A DNA stretch of 9,001 nucleotides from an uncultured Clostridia bacterium (GTDB taxonomy: Bacteria > Bacillota > Clostridia > Christensenellales > Borkfalkiaceae), in contig CAMNIW010000043.1 in the NCBI GenBank assembly GCA_946540675.1, positions 1-9,001 on the forward strand. Reading direction: 5' to 3'. Position numbers and translations under genes: made by a program. This document shows, in pieces, positions 1-6,161 of this stretch (its first letter is position 1; each line of letters begins with the position of its first letter). The notes beneath the pieces were generated by a model. That model made no database searches and was not told the DNA's origin. It saw only the letters and a program-made list of their open reading frames with translations.

Positions 1-333
1 GACTATTATCAAGGCGGGCGCGGAGAGAATGAAAACGAGTATGGTTATTCGCCGGATATAGATACTCAATCAAACGTAAATTATTCAAAAAATTACGGTT
101 TTAGCGGAAATTTTGCAACATATTACATAAATGCGTCAAAAAAGAACGAAAGGCCTGCGGATAAAGATATTTCTAAATTCAGGGTCGGTACGAAAGTCCT
201 TCATAAAAAATTCGGCGAAGGTACTATTATTTCCGTAAAAGGTAACGGCGAAGACGTTATCGGAGATATAGCATTTAACGGCATAGGCATAAAATCGTTG
301 GTATTAAGGCTTGCTCCTATCGAGGTGATATGA
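1..333 (+). CDS. pcrA: ATP-dependent DNA helicase PcrA/UvrD, C-terminal end (5' truncated by window)
   Basis: Only the last 110 residues are present, in frame from base 1 to a TGA at 331-333; the helicase motor domains lie upstream of the window. Visible residues 1-60 form a hydrophilic, probably disordered linker rich in Tyr, Asn, Gly and Ser. Residues 61-110 match the Tudor-like C-terminal domain of Gram-positive PcrA: a VGTKVLHKKFGEGTI segment, a short charged loop, then a DIAF strand and a closing LRLAPIE. In known PcrA proteins this domain contacts RNA polymerase and helps couple the 3'-5' helicase to transcription and repair. The stop overlaps the ligA start, giving the classic pcrA-ligA pair. 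PcrA is preferred over generic UvrD because of the C-terminal domain and the ligA neighbour. I am confident of the family; the full domain order cannot be checked here. Confidence 0.88.
   Translation, partial: DYYQGGRGENENEYGYSPDIDTQSNVNYSKNYGFSGNFATYYINASKKNERPADKDISKFRVGTKVLHKKFGEGTIISVKGNGEDVIGDIAFNGIGIKSLVLRLAPIEVI
322..329 (+). promoter_or_regulatory. ligA ribosome binding site inside the pcrA 3' end
   Basis: GAGGTGAT is an eight-base match to the complement of the 16S rRNA 3' end. It lies within the last codons of pcrA and precedes two in-frame ATG codons at 330 and 333. The usual gap after the GAGG core favours 333 (7 bases) over 330 (4 bases). Its position suggests that ligA is translated from the pcrA transcript, with termination and reinitiation coupled. 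Confidence 0.7.
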
Positions 334-2276
334 TGACCGATGAGATAAAAGGCAAAATGGAACAACTCGTAAAGACTTTGAATAAATACGCATACGAGTA
401 TTACGTTCTCGATAACCCGTCCGTTGAAGACAGAGTTTACGATAAACTCTACGACGAGCTTAAATCGCTCGAAGAAGAAACGGGAATAAGGCTTGACGAT
501 TCGCCGACTCGCAGGGTCGGCGGCGAGCCTATATCCGCTTTTATCAAGCATAAGCATATTAACAGGCTTTACAGTCTTGATAAAGCGGTCACTTACGAAC
601 AACTCGAAGAATTTGACAATCGCATAAGAAAAGTATGCGATCCGCATTATACCGTAGAGTATAAATTCGACGGGCTTACTATATGTCTGACTTATGAAAA
701 AGGCAAGTTCGTCAGGGCGACGACTCGCGGCAACGGCGTTATCGGAGAAGACGTAACCGCACAGGTTCTTACGATAAAGACGTTTCCGCTTACTATAGAA
801 TATACGGGAACCTGCGAGATACAAGGCGAGGCGATAATAAGGCTATCGGTTCTCGACAACTACAATAAGACAGCCGTCGAACAACTTAAAAACGCACGCA
901 ACGCCGTCGCCGGAGCGATAAGAAATCTCGATCCTAAAATAACCGAAAAGAGAAAGCCGGAAATATTGTTTTATAACGTAAATTATATGTCGGAAGGACA
1001 TATCGATTCTCAAGAAGCGATCTTTGATTTTTTACGAAAAAACGGCTTTAAGGTCTTTGATTTTTTACGGAAATGCGATACGCTCGATCAGGTTAAAGCG
1101 GCTATAGAAGAAATCGAACTCGGAAGGAGAAAAATAGACGTTCTGACCGACGGCGCGGTAGTAAAACTCAACGAAGTAGCCATGCGCGAAAAGCTCGGAT
1201 ATACGGACAAATTCCCCAGATGGGCGATAGCCTATAAATTCGAGGCGGAAGAAGCGGAAACCGTTGTACGAGAAGTGGTTTGGCAGGTAGGAAGAACGGG
1301 AAAACTGACTCCGCTCGCAATTGTCGATCCCGTCGAACTCGCCGGGGCGACGGTAAGGCGCGCGACTCTTAACAATTACGGCGACATATTGAGAAAAAAC
1401 GTAAAACTTTCAGGCGGGGTTTTGATCAGACGAAGCAACGAAGTTATTCCCGAAATACTCGGAGCGACGGATGATAAGGGAACTGACGTAAAAAAGCCGA
1501 CTGTTTGTCCGTTTTGCGGCACGCCGATCGATGAAGTCGGGGCAAATATCTTTTGCCCGAATAAATCCTGCGAACCGAGAGTAATTGCGCAATTTTCAAA
1601 TTTTGCAAGCAAAGACGGTATGAATATAGACGGCTTTTCGGAAAAGACGGCAAAACAACTGTTTGAGCAAGCGGGATTAAGCACGTATGCGGGGTTATAT
1701 AAACTTACAAAGGAACAATTACTTGAACTTGAAGGTTTTCAGGATAAGAAGGCGGAAAATCTTTTGACGTCGATTGAGAACAGTAAGCGGATAAGGCTCG
1801 CTAATTTCATATATGCGCTCGGAATAGACGGCGTCGGGAAAAAGACCGCGAAAGATCTCGAATCTCGTTATAATTCGGTCGAAAATCTTGCTTCGGCCGA
1901 GAAAGAAGAATTATCGGAAATACAGGATATAGGCGACGTGATTGCGGATAATATTTACCGTTATTTTCGCGATGCGGACAATTCGGCGCAAATCAGGGAA
2001 TTGTTTTCTCTCGGAGTAACCCCGATCGCTCAAGAAACAAAGACGGGGGCAATGAGCGGAGAAAACGTCGTTTTAACGGGTTCTCTAAGCGGTTTTACCC
2101 GCACCGAAGCGGGAAAAATAATAGAGAATCTCGGCGGCGTCGTGCAAAGTTCGGTTACGAAGACCACGACTTTGGTCGTTGCGGGAGAAGCCGCCGGCAG
2201 TAAACTCGAAAAGGCTAAGGCGCTCGGAATAAAAATAATCGGAGAAGATGAATTCAAAAGCCTTATAAGTACTTGA
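333..2276 (+). CDS. ligA: NAD-dependent DNA ligase LigA
   Basis: Seals nicks in duplex DNA using NAD+, joining Okazaki fragments and finishing repair; essential in most bacteria. Positions below are numbered from the upstream ATG at 330 (648 aa); from 333 the protein is 647 aa, close to the usual 660-670. Domain Ia is about residues 1-70 (AYEYYVLDNPSVEDRVYD, which binds the NMN half). The adenylation domain carries the KxDG motif as KFDG at 112-115 with K112 as the AMP-accepting lysine, then TRGNG at 132-136, a DGAVVKL segment with K279, and QVGRTGKLTP at 319-328. An OB-fold follows, then a four-cysteine zinc finger (C393, C396, C409, C414), helix-hairpin-helix repeats at about 430-570 and a C-terminal BRCT domain at about 576-648. 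All key residues are present, so the enzyme should be active. Oddities: SLDKAV replaces the usual SLxNAF, the zinc finger is compact, and FDFLRK occurs twice 11 residues apart. Its start overlaps the pcrA stop. Confidence 0.97.
   Translation: MTDEIKGKMEQLVKTLNKYAYEYYVLDNPSVEDRVYDKLYDELKSLEEETGIRLDDSPTRRVGGEPISAFIKHKHINRLYSLDKAVTYEQLEEFDNRIRKVCDPHYTVEYKFDGLTICLTYEKGKFVRATTRGNGVIGEDVTAQVLTIKTFPLTIEYTGTCEIQGEAIIRLSVLDNYNKTAVEQLKNARNAVAGAIRNLDPKITEKRKPEILFYNVNYMSEGHIDSQEAIFDFLRKNGFKVFDFLRKCDTLDQVKAAIEEIELGRRKIDVLTDGAVVKLNEVAMREKLGYTDKFPRWAIAYKFEAEEAETVVREVVWQVGRTGKLTPLAIVDPVELAGATVRRATLNNYGDILRKNVKLSGGVLIRRSNEVIPEILGATDDKGTDVKKPTVCPFCGTPIDEVGANIFCPNKSCEPRVIAQFSNFASKDGMNIDGFSEKTAKQLFEQAGLSTYAGLYKLTKEQLLELEGFQDKKAENLLTSIENSKRIRLANFIYALGIDGVGKKTAKDLESRYNSVENLASAEKEELSEIQDIGDVIADNIYRYFRDADNSAQIRELFSLGVTPIAQETKTGAMSGENVVLTGSLSGFTRTEAGKIIENLGGVVQSSVTKTTTLVVAGEAAGSKLEKAKALGIKIIGEDEFKSLIST
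1021..1069 (+). repeat. Short direct repeat inside ligA (33-base period)
   Basis: The 16-base string TCTTTGATTTTTTACG occurs at 1021-1036 and again exactly at 1054-1069. The in-frame 33-base period gives FDFLRK at residues 232-237 and 243-248 (numbered from the ATG at 330). Family alignments have a single Leu/Phe-Leu-rich helix followed by an Arg-Lys strand here, and overall length is normal. It could be a local duplication that replaced native sequence, or coincidence. No effect on the reading frame. Confidence 0.6.
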
Positions 2277-2301
2277 TATTTTAACGAAAGTGTGTTAAAA
2301 T
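2273..2301 (+). promoter_or_regulatory. Predicted sigma-70/SigA-type promoter for yicC and downstream genes
   Basis: TTGATA at 2273-2278 and TAAAAT at 2296-2301 each match the consensus at five of six positions and are separated by exactly 17 bases. The -35 box straddles the ligA stop codon (TGA at 2274-2276), so the promoter uses almost all of the 52-base gap before yicC. Transcription would start near 2308, leaving a 5' leader of about 20 bases with the yicC ribosome binding site AAGGAG at 2313-2318. This is the strongest promoter-like signal I found in the window. It implies that yicC-rpoZ and probably priA onward can be expressed independently of pcrA-ligA. Predicted from sequence only. 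Confidence 0.6.
2278..2301. repeat. Perfect 8-bp inverted repeat overlapping the promoter
   Basis: ATTTTAAC at 2278-2285 and GTTAAAAT at 2294-2301 are exact reverse complements separated by 8 bases (GAAAGTGT). One arm covers the -10 box and the other touches the last base of the -35 box. The geometry fits the binding site of a dimeric regulator. It also places a second TAAAAT on the opposite strand (2283 to 2278). It is AT-rich with no following T tract, so a terminator is unlikely. I do not recognise it as the operator of any regulator I know. Confidence 0.45.
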
Positions 2302-2328
2302 GTAGAAGTTATAAGGAGATTTATCGAA

Positions 2329-3204
2329 ATGCGCAGTATGACCGGCTATGGTAAGGCGGAATACATAAACGGCGGGACGAGTATAACCGTAGAAATAAAA
2401 ACGGTAAATAATCGTTTTTTGGATATAATACCCAAATACCCGCGTTGTTTTATCTCGCTTGACGACGCGATAAAAAAAACCGTGCAGTCCGCTATGAAAA
2501 GGGGTAGAGTCGAACTTTTCATAACCTATGCGGATACGGAAGATTCGGGTAAAAACGTCAGGATAGATTACGGTCTTGCCGAGCAATACGTGAAAGCAAA
2601 TCGCGAATTAGCGGATAAATTCGGTATCGAAAGCGATTTGACCGCGCTTAGCCTTATGCGCCTTCCCGACGTTCTCGTCGAAGAAATTGACGAAAAAAGC
2701 GAAGACGAATTAAAAGATAATCTTTCTTCCGCTTTAAGCGAAGCTCTTATAAATCTCAATAAAATGCGCGACGTTGAAGGCGAAAAGTTAAAAGCGGATC
2801 TGCTTGCCAGGTGCGATACCGTCGAAAGGCTTGTTATCGAAATCGACAAGCGTGCGCCTTATATAAAAGAGTTTTACAGATCAAAACTCGAAGAGCGTAT
2901 AAAAGAAGCCGTCGGCGACGTAAAATACGACGAGTCAAGGCTTTTGCAGGAAGTTGCCGTGTTCGCCGACAAATCGAATATCGACGAAGAATTGACAAGG
3001 CTGAAAAGCCATATATCGCAATTCCGTTCCATTTGTAACGGGGACGGGGAAATCGGTAAAAAACTCGATTTTCTTATGCAGGAATTCAACCGCGAAACAA
3101 ACACGATATGCTCTAAATCAAACGATATAGAGATAACCGACACGGCGCTTGCGCTTAAAAACGAAATAGAAAAGATGCGCGAGCAAGTACAAAATATCGA
3201 ATAA
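2329..3204 (+). CDS. yicC: YicC/YloC family endoribonuclease
   Basis: At 291 aa this has the normal family length. YicC proteins are hexameric RNases; in E. coli YicC has been linked to small-RNA turnover, while the B. subtilis homologue YloC is less well studied. The N-terminal domain begins with the diagnostic MRSMTGYG and contains VEIKTVNNRFLDI (21-33). The C-terminal DUF1732-type domain contains RxxEGxxL (147-154), EVAVFADKSNIDEELTRLKSH (208-228) and GKKLDFLMQEFNRE followed by NTICSKSND (243-266), which hold the conserved acidic and basic residues of the family. The start is fixed by AAGGAG at 2313-2318, ten bases before the ATG, and by the invariant N-terminus. It follows the predicted promoter and is 22 bases upstream of rpoZ. 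gmk, the usual next gene, is absent. Confidence 0.95.
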   Translation: MRSMTGYGKAEYINGGTSITVEIKTVNNRFLDIIPKYPRCFISLDDAIKKTVQSAMKRGRVELFITYADTEDSGKNVRIDYGLAEQYVKANRELADKFGIESDLTALSLMRLPDVLVEEIDEKSEDELKDNLSSALSEALINLNKMRDVEGEKLKADLLARCDTVERLVIEIDKRAPYIKEFYRSKLEERIKEAVGDVKYDESRLLQEVAVFADKSNIDEELTRLKSHISQFRSICNGDGEIGKKLDFLMQEFNRETNTICSKSNDIEITDTALALKNEIEKMREQVQNIE

Positions 3205-3226
3205 ACGTAAAAAGGAGAGAGAAGAT

Positions 3227-3430
3227 ATGATAAACAATCCGCCTATCGATGAATTGGCTGAAAAAGTCGGATCCAAATACGCATTATGCGTAGTAGCGTC
3301 CAAAAGGGCAAGGCAACTTATTGACCATGCGCAAAATCAGGGCTATACGGATCTTCCCAGCAAGAAAAAACCCTTAACCGAAGCCGCCGAGGAAATATAC
3401 GAAGGTAAAGTTACGGTTTCGAAATACTGA
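3227..3430 (+). CDS. rpoZ: DNA-directed RNA polymerase omega subunit
   Basis: A 67-residue protein of normal omega size for Bacillota. Omega binds the beta' subunit and helps assemble and stabilise RNA polymerase. The core signature KYALCVVASKRARQL is at residues 17-31 and the second conserved block KPLTEAAEEIYEGK is at 48-61; the N-terminal NPPIDEL also fits Gram-positive omega. AAAGGAG at 3211-3217 lies nine bases before the ATG. The gene is 22 bases after yicC, so the two are likely co-transcribed. In many relatives gmk precedes it and coaBC follows it; here neither does, so the short ORF is identified mainly by its own motifs, which are clear. Confidence 0.95.
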   Translation: MINNPPIDELAEKVGSKYALCVVASKRARQLIDHAQNQGYTDLPSKKKPLTEAAEEIYEGKVTVSKY

Positions 3431-3494
3431 GAATGTAAAACGGCGTGATTCTTTTTAGAATTGTGCCTTTTATTTTAATAAGGAGAAAGTGATT
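3431..3494 (+). other. rpoZ-priA intergenic gap with a weak hairpin
   Basis: This 64-base gap is the longest between genes in the window. ATTCT at 3448-3452 and AGAAT at 3457-3461 can pair around a TTTT loop; the stem is short and AT-only apart from one G-C pair, too weak to call a terminator. TTTAAT at 3474-3479 resembles a -10 box but has no convincing -35 partner. It is the place where coaBC would be expected in many relatives, but no remnant of it is recognisable. Confidence 0.35.
3480..3485 (+). promoter_or_regulatory. priA ribosome binding site that decides the start codon
   Basis: AAGGAG lies three bases before a GTG at 3489 and nine bases before an in-frame ATG at 3495. The nine-base spacing is normal and the three-base spacing is too tight, so the ATG at 3495 is the more likely start. 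Confidence 0.7.
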
Positions 3495-5693
3495 ATGGTT
3501 GCCGAAGTAATTGTCGATATCGCTCATAGCGAAGTCGATAAAGTATTCGATTATAAAACCGACGGAGTCGGCGTTTTGCTCGGCAGCAGAGTTTCGGTCC
3601 CCTTCGGAAGAATGATGACCGAAGGTATAGTAATAGGACTGAAAGAAAAATCGGATTTTCCCGAAGAAAAATTACGTTCAATTATAAAAACTCTCGACGA
3701 TTTTCCCGTTCTGAACGACGGAACTCTCAAACTTGCCGGATATATAAAGGACGAATATCACGTCCCGTTTGCCCTTGCGCTCAGATTGTTTATTCCGGCG
3801 GAACTTCGCGGCGGAAGAATTAAGGAAAAAATCGTAAGTTACGCCGAATTGAATCCAACCGTTTCACCGATCGAAATGGTCGCTTCGCTTAGAAAAGGTT
3901 CGACTGCGCAAGCAAACGCAATCGGGTATCTGCGTGACGTAAAAAGAGTCAAATTATCCGATATTAACGAGAAATTCGGAAATCAAGCAATCAAAAAACT
4001 TATTGATCGCGGTTACGTTTTGATATCGAGCGAACACGCTTCGCGCACGCCGTATAAGGAGATAGAAGCGTATTCAAAAAAAGTCAGTTTAACGGATGAA
4101 CAGCGGTCGGCGATAGAAAGTATAGAGAGTACGGACAAGCCCGTCAGTCTTTTATTCGGTGTTACGGGCAGCGGTAAGACCGAAGTATATCTTAAGATAA
4201 TCAACGATACCTTAAATAAAGGCAAGACCGCCATAATGCTCGTTCCCGAAATAGCCTTGACGCCGCAAATGCTAAGACAACTGCGTGCGCGATACGGCGA
4301 CGACGTGTCGATTCTTCACAGCGGTCTGTCGGCGGGAGAAAGATACGACGAATGGTTGAGATTGAAAACGGGCGAAGCGAAGATAGCGATTGGCGCGCGC
4401 AGCGCGGTATTCGCACCGCTTGACGATCTCGGGCTAATAATAATCGACGAAGAGCACGACGGTAGTTATGACGCGGAGACCAATCCGAGATACAAGACGG
4501 TCGACGTGGCAAAAAAGAGAGCGGAATTTTCAGGATGTAAAGTCGTTTTGGGTAGTGCGACTCCGTCTATAGACAGTTATGACAAAGCGCTTTCCGGTGA
4601 ATACAATCTTGCCGTTATGAAAAGCCGCGTTAACGGTAAAATGCTCCCCGAATTCGACGTTGTCGATATGCGTGCTGAAATAAAGCGCGGTAACGAAAGT
4701 ATATTTTCTTCGTCACTTAAAAACAATTTACAAAAATGTCTTTCCGAAGGCAATCAGGCAATTGTTTTCTTTAACAGGCGCGGCTATTCGCGTCAGGTCA
4801 TATGTCGTGATTGCGGCTATGTGGCAAAATGTAAAAATTGTGATATTTCCTTAAATTATCACAAAGACGGCAACGTCCTGAAATGTCATTATTGCAATGC
4901 TTCGTATAAGATGCTTTCCGCTTGTCCGGAGTGCGGTTCGGTAAATTTGAGTTACAGCGGAGCGGGCACGCAAAAAATTGTCGACGAAATCAAAAAGTAT
5001 TTTCCCGAAGCGAGAGTTCTCCGTATGGATAACGATACGACCCGTAATAAGGAAGGGCATTATAAAATACTTAAAGAATTTGCCGATAAAAAGGCGGATA
5101 TACTCGTCGGAACGCAAATGGTGGCCAAGGGGCACGACTTTCCGTCGGTCACGCTTGTCGGCATACTTGACGCCGATATGAGTTTATATTTTTCGGATTT
5201 CAGGTCGAACGAACGTACATATCAACTCGTTACGCAGGTGGCAGGCCGCAGCGGCAGGGCGGATAAAAAAGGTGTAGTCGTATTACAGACGTACAACCCC
5301 GACCATCCCGTATTGTTATATTCGGTAAATTACGATTACACGGGTTTTTTTGAAAGAGAGCGCTCTATAAGAAAGGCGACCGGATTTCCTCCGTACGCAC
5401 TTATTTTGCGAGTGATGATCGAGAGTTTCGATGAAGATTCCGGCATTTCCGTCCTTAAATCCGTTTATGAAAAATTAAAAGGCGTGTATGACGGGAATCC
5501 CGAAAATTTCTTGTTTTTTAACAAGATGAAAAGTCCCGTAAAGAGAATCAACGGCAAAAACCGTTTTCAGGTTTTAATGCGGCTTACGGGGAATTATAAT
5601 GCGGTAAAAAACGAAATATACGAGCTGAGTCTTGCCGAAAAGACTGCGGACGTACTTGTATACGTAGAAGAAAACCCTGCAAATCTATATTAG
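3495..5693 (+). CDS. priA: Primosomal protein N', replication restart helicase PriA
   Basis: Superfamily 2 3'-5' DNA helicase that recognises stalled or repaired forks and starts reloading of the replicative helicase. From the ATG at 3495 it has 732 aa, the usual length. Positions below count from the alternative GTG at 3489 (subtract two for the ATG). The N-terminal DNA-binding domain (about 4-105) begins VAEVIVDIAHSEVDKVFDY; a winged-helix-like stretch is at about 130-190. Helicase motifs include Walker A GVTGSGKT (224-231), DEEH (320-323), GSATPS (355-360), GTQMVAKGHDFP (541-552) and QVAGRSGR (583-590). Eight cysteines (439, 442, 448, 451, 466, 469, 479, 482) form the two zinc sites specific to PriA. 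FPPY and the C-terminal domain follow. The stop codon TAG is part of the def ribosome binding site, so def translation is probably coupled. All catalytic and metal-binding residues are intact. Confidence 0.97.
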   Translation: MVAEVIVDIAHSEVDKVFDYKTDGVGVLLGSRVSVPFGRMMTEGIVIGLKEKSDFPEEKLRSIIKTLDDFPVLNDGTLKLAGYIKDEYHVPFALALRLFIPAELRGGRIKEKIVSYAELNPTVSPIEMVASLRKGSTAQANAIGYLRDVKRVKLSDINEKFGNQAIKKLIDRGYVLISSEHASRTPYKEIEAYSKKVSLTDEQRSAIESIESTDKPVSLLFGVTGSGKTEVYLKIINDTLNKGKTAIMLVPEIALTPQMLRQLRARYGDDVSILHSGLSAGERYDEWLRLKTGEAKIAIGARSAVFAPLDDLGLIIIDEEHDGSYDAETNPRYKTVDVAKKRAEFSGCKVVLGSATPSIDSYDKALSGEYNLAVMKSRVNGKMLPEFDVVDMRAEIKRGNESIFSSSLKNNLQKCLSEGNQAIVFFNRRGYSRQVICRDCGYVAKCKNCDISLNYHKDGNVLKCHYCNASYKMLSACPECGSVNLSYSGAGTQKIVDEIKKYFPEARVLRMDNDTTRNKEGHYKILKEFADKKADILVGTQMVAKGHDFPSVTLVGILDADMSLYFSDFRSNERTYQLVTQVAGRSGRADKKGVVVLQTYNPDHPVLLYSVNYDYTGFFERERSIRKATGFPPYALILRVMIESFDEDSGISVLKSVYEKLKGVYDGNPENFLFFNKMKSPVKRINGKNRFQVLMRLTGNYNAVKNEIYELSLAEKTADVLVYVEENPANLY

Positions 5694-5696
5694 GAG
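5692..5696 (+). promoter_or_regulatory. def ribosome binding site overlapping the priA stop
   Basis: The priA stop TAG (5691-5693) runs directly into AGGAG (5692-5696), five bases before the def ATG at 5702. Ribosomes finishing priA would sit over this site, which suggests coupled translation of priA and def. Confidence 0.6.
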
Positions 5697-5701
5697 TTAA
5701 A

Positions 5702-6160
5702 ATGGCAGTTTTACCTATTTTGCAATACGGAGAAAAGATTTTAAGAGAAAAGTGTGTTCCCGTAGAGAAATTCGACTTAAATCTCGCAACTTTACTTGAT
5801 AACATGCACGAAACGCTTACGTCGGCTAAAGGCGCAGGGCTTGCCGCGCCGCAAGTCGGGCTCAACTTAAGAGTTTTTGTAATCGATCTTGAAGAAGAAG
5901 GGTATTTTGAGTTCGTTAATCCCGTAATACTCGGAACTTCGGGTTCGCAATACGGACCCGAAGGGTGTTTATCGGTAAAAGGCAAGTGGGGCGACGTAAA
6001 AAGACCTAAAAAGGTCACGGTAGAAGCTTACGACAGATACGGCATAAAGTTCAAACTTGTAGGGCGTGATTTCTTTGCGAGAGCGATAATGCACGAATAC
6101 GACCATCTCGACGGTATCATCTATACCGATAAAGCCGATAACATCAGGGACGATATATAA
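5702..6160 (+). CDS. def: Peptide deformylase
   Basis: Removes the formyl group from the N-terminal methionine of nascent proteins at the ribosome exit. At 152 aa it is the size of type 1 bacterial enzymes. The three family motifs are all present: GAGLAAPQVG at 44-53 (Q51 of the oxyanion hole), EGCLS at 87-91 with metal ligand C89, and HEYDH at 131-135 with metal ligands H131 and H135 and catalytic E132, followed by LDG. The metal is expected to be Fe2+ in vivo, by family knowledge. It starts eight bases after priA and ends one base before fmt, whose product adds the formyl group that Def removes; the def-fmt pairing is widely conserved. No unusual residues seen. Confidence 0.97.
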   Translation: MAVLPILQYGEKILREKCVPVEKFDLNLATLLDNMHETLTSAKGAGLAAPQVGLNLRVFVIDLEEEGYFEFVNPVILGTSGSQYGPEGCLSVKGKWGDVKRPKKVTVEAYDRYGIKFKLVGRDFFARAIMHEYDHLDGIIYTDKADNIRDDI

Positions 6161-6161
6161 A

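Noticed and set aside
201..824. 207-codon open frame on the minus strand
   Set aside because: It lies antisense to the pcrA end and the ligA start, both strongly supported. Its translation shows no recognisable domain, and its start lacks a ribosome binding site context. It is a shadow frame.
2992..3017. TTGACA inside yicC as a possible promoter
   Set aside because: The nearest -10-like sequence (TATATC at 3012) is only 14 bases away, and the bases encode the conserved EELTRLKSH motif.
3446..3476. Possible terminator after rpoZ
   Set aside because: The hairpin stem has only five pairs, mostly A-T, with a T-only loop. The downstream T-rich stretch is interrupted. It is too weak to call.
4201..4512. 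103-codon Arg-rich open frame on the minus strand
   Set aside because: It lies fully inside the priA helicase domain on the opposite strand. Its Arg-rich composition follows from the codon use of priA.
5345..5351. Run of seven T in priA as a programmed frameshift site
   Set aside because: The frame continues through conserved PriA sequence (GFFERE, then FPPY) and no alternative-frame product or stimulatory structure is evident.
5584..6018. 144-codon open frame on the minus strand
   Set aside because: It is antisense to the priA end and most of def, whose catalytic motifs are intact. No independent evidence supports it.
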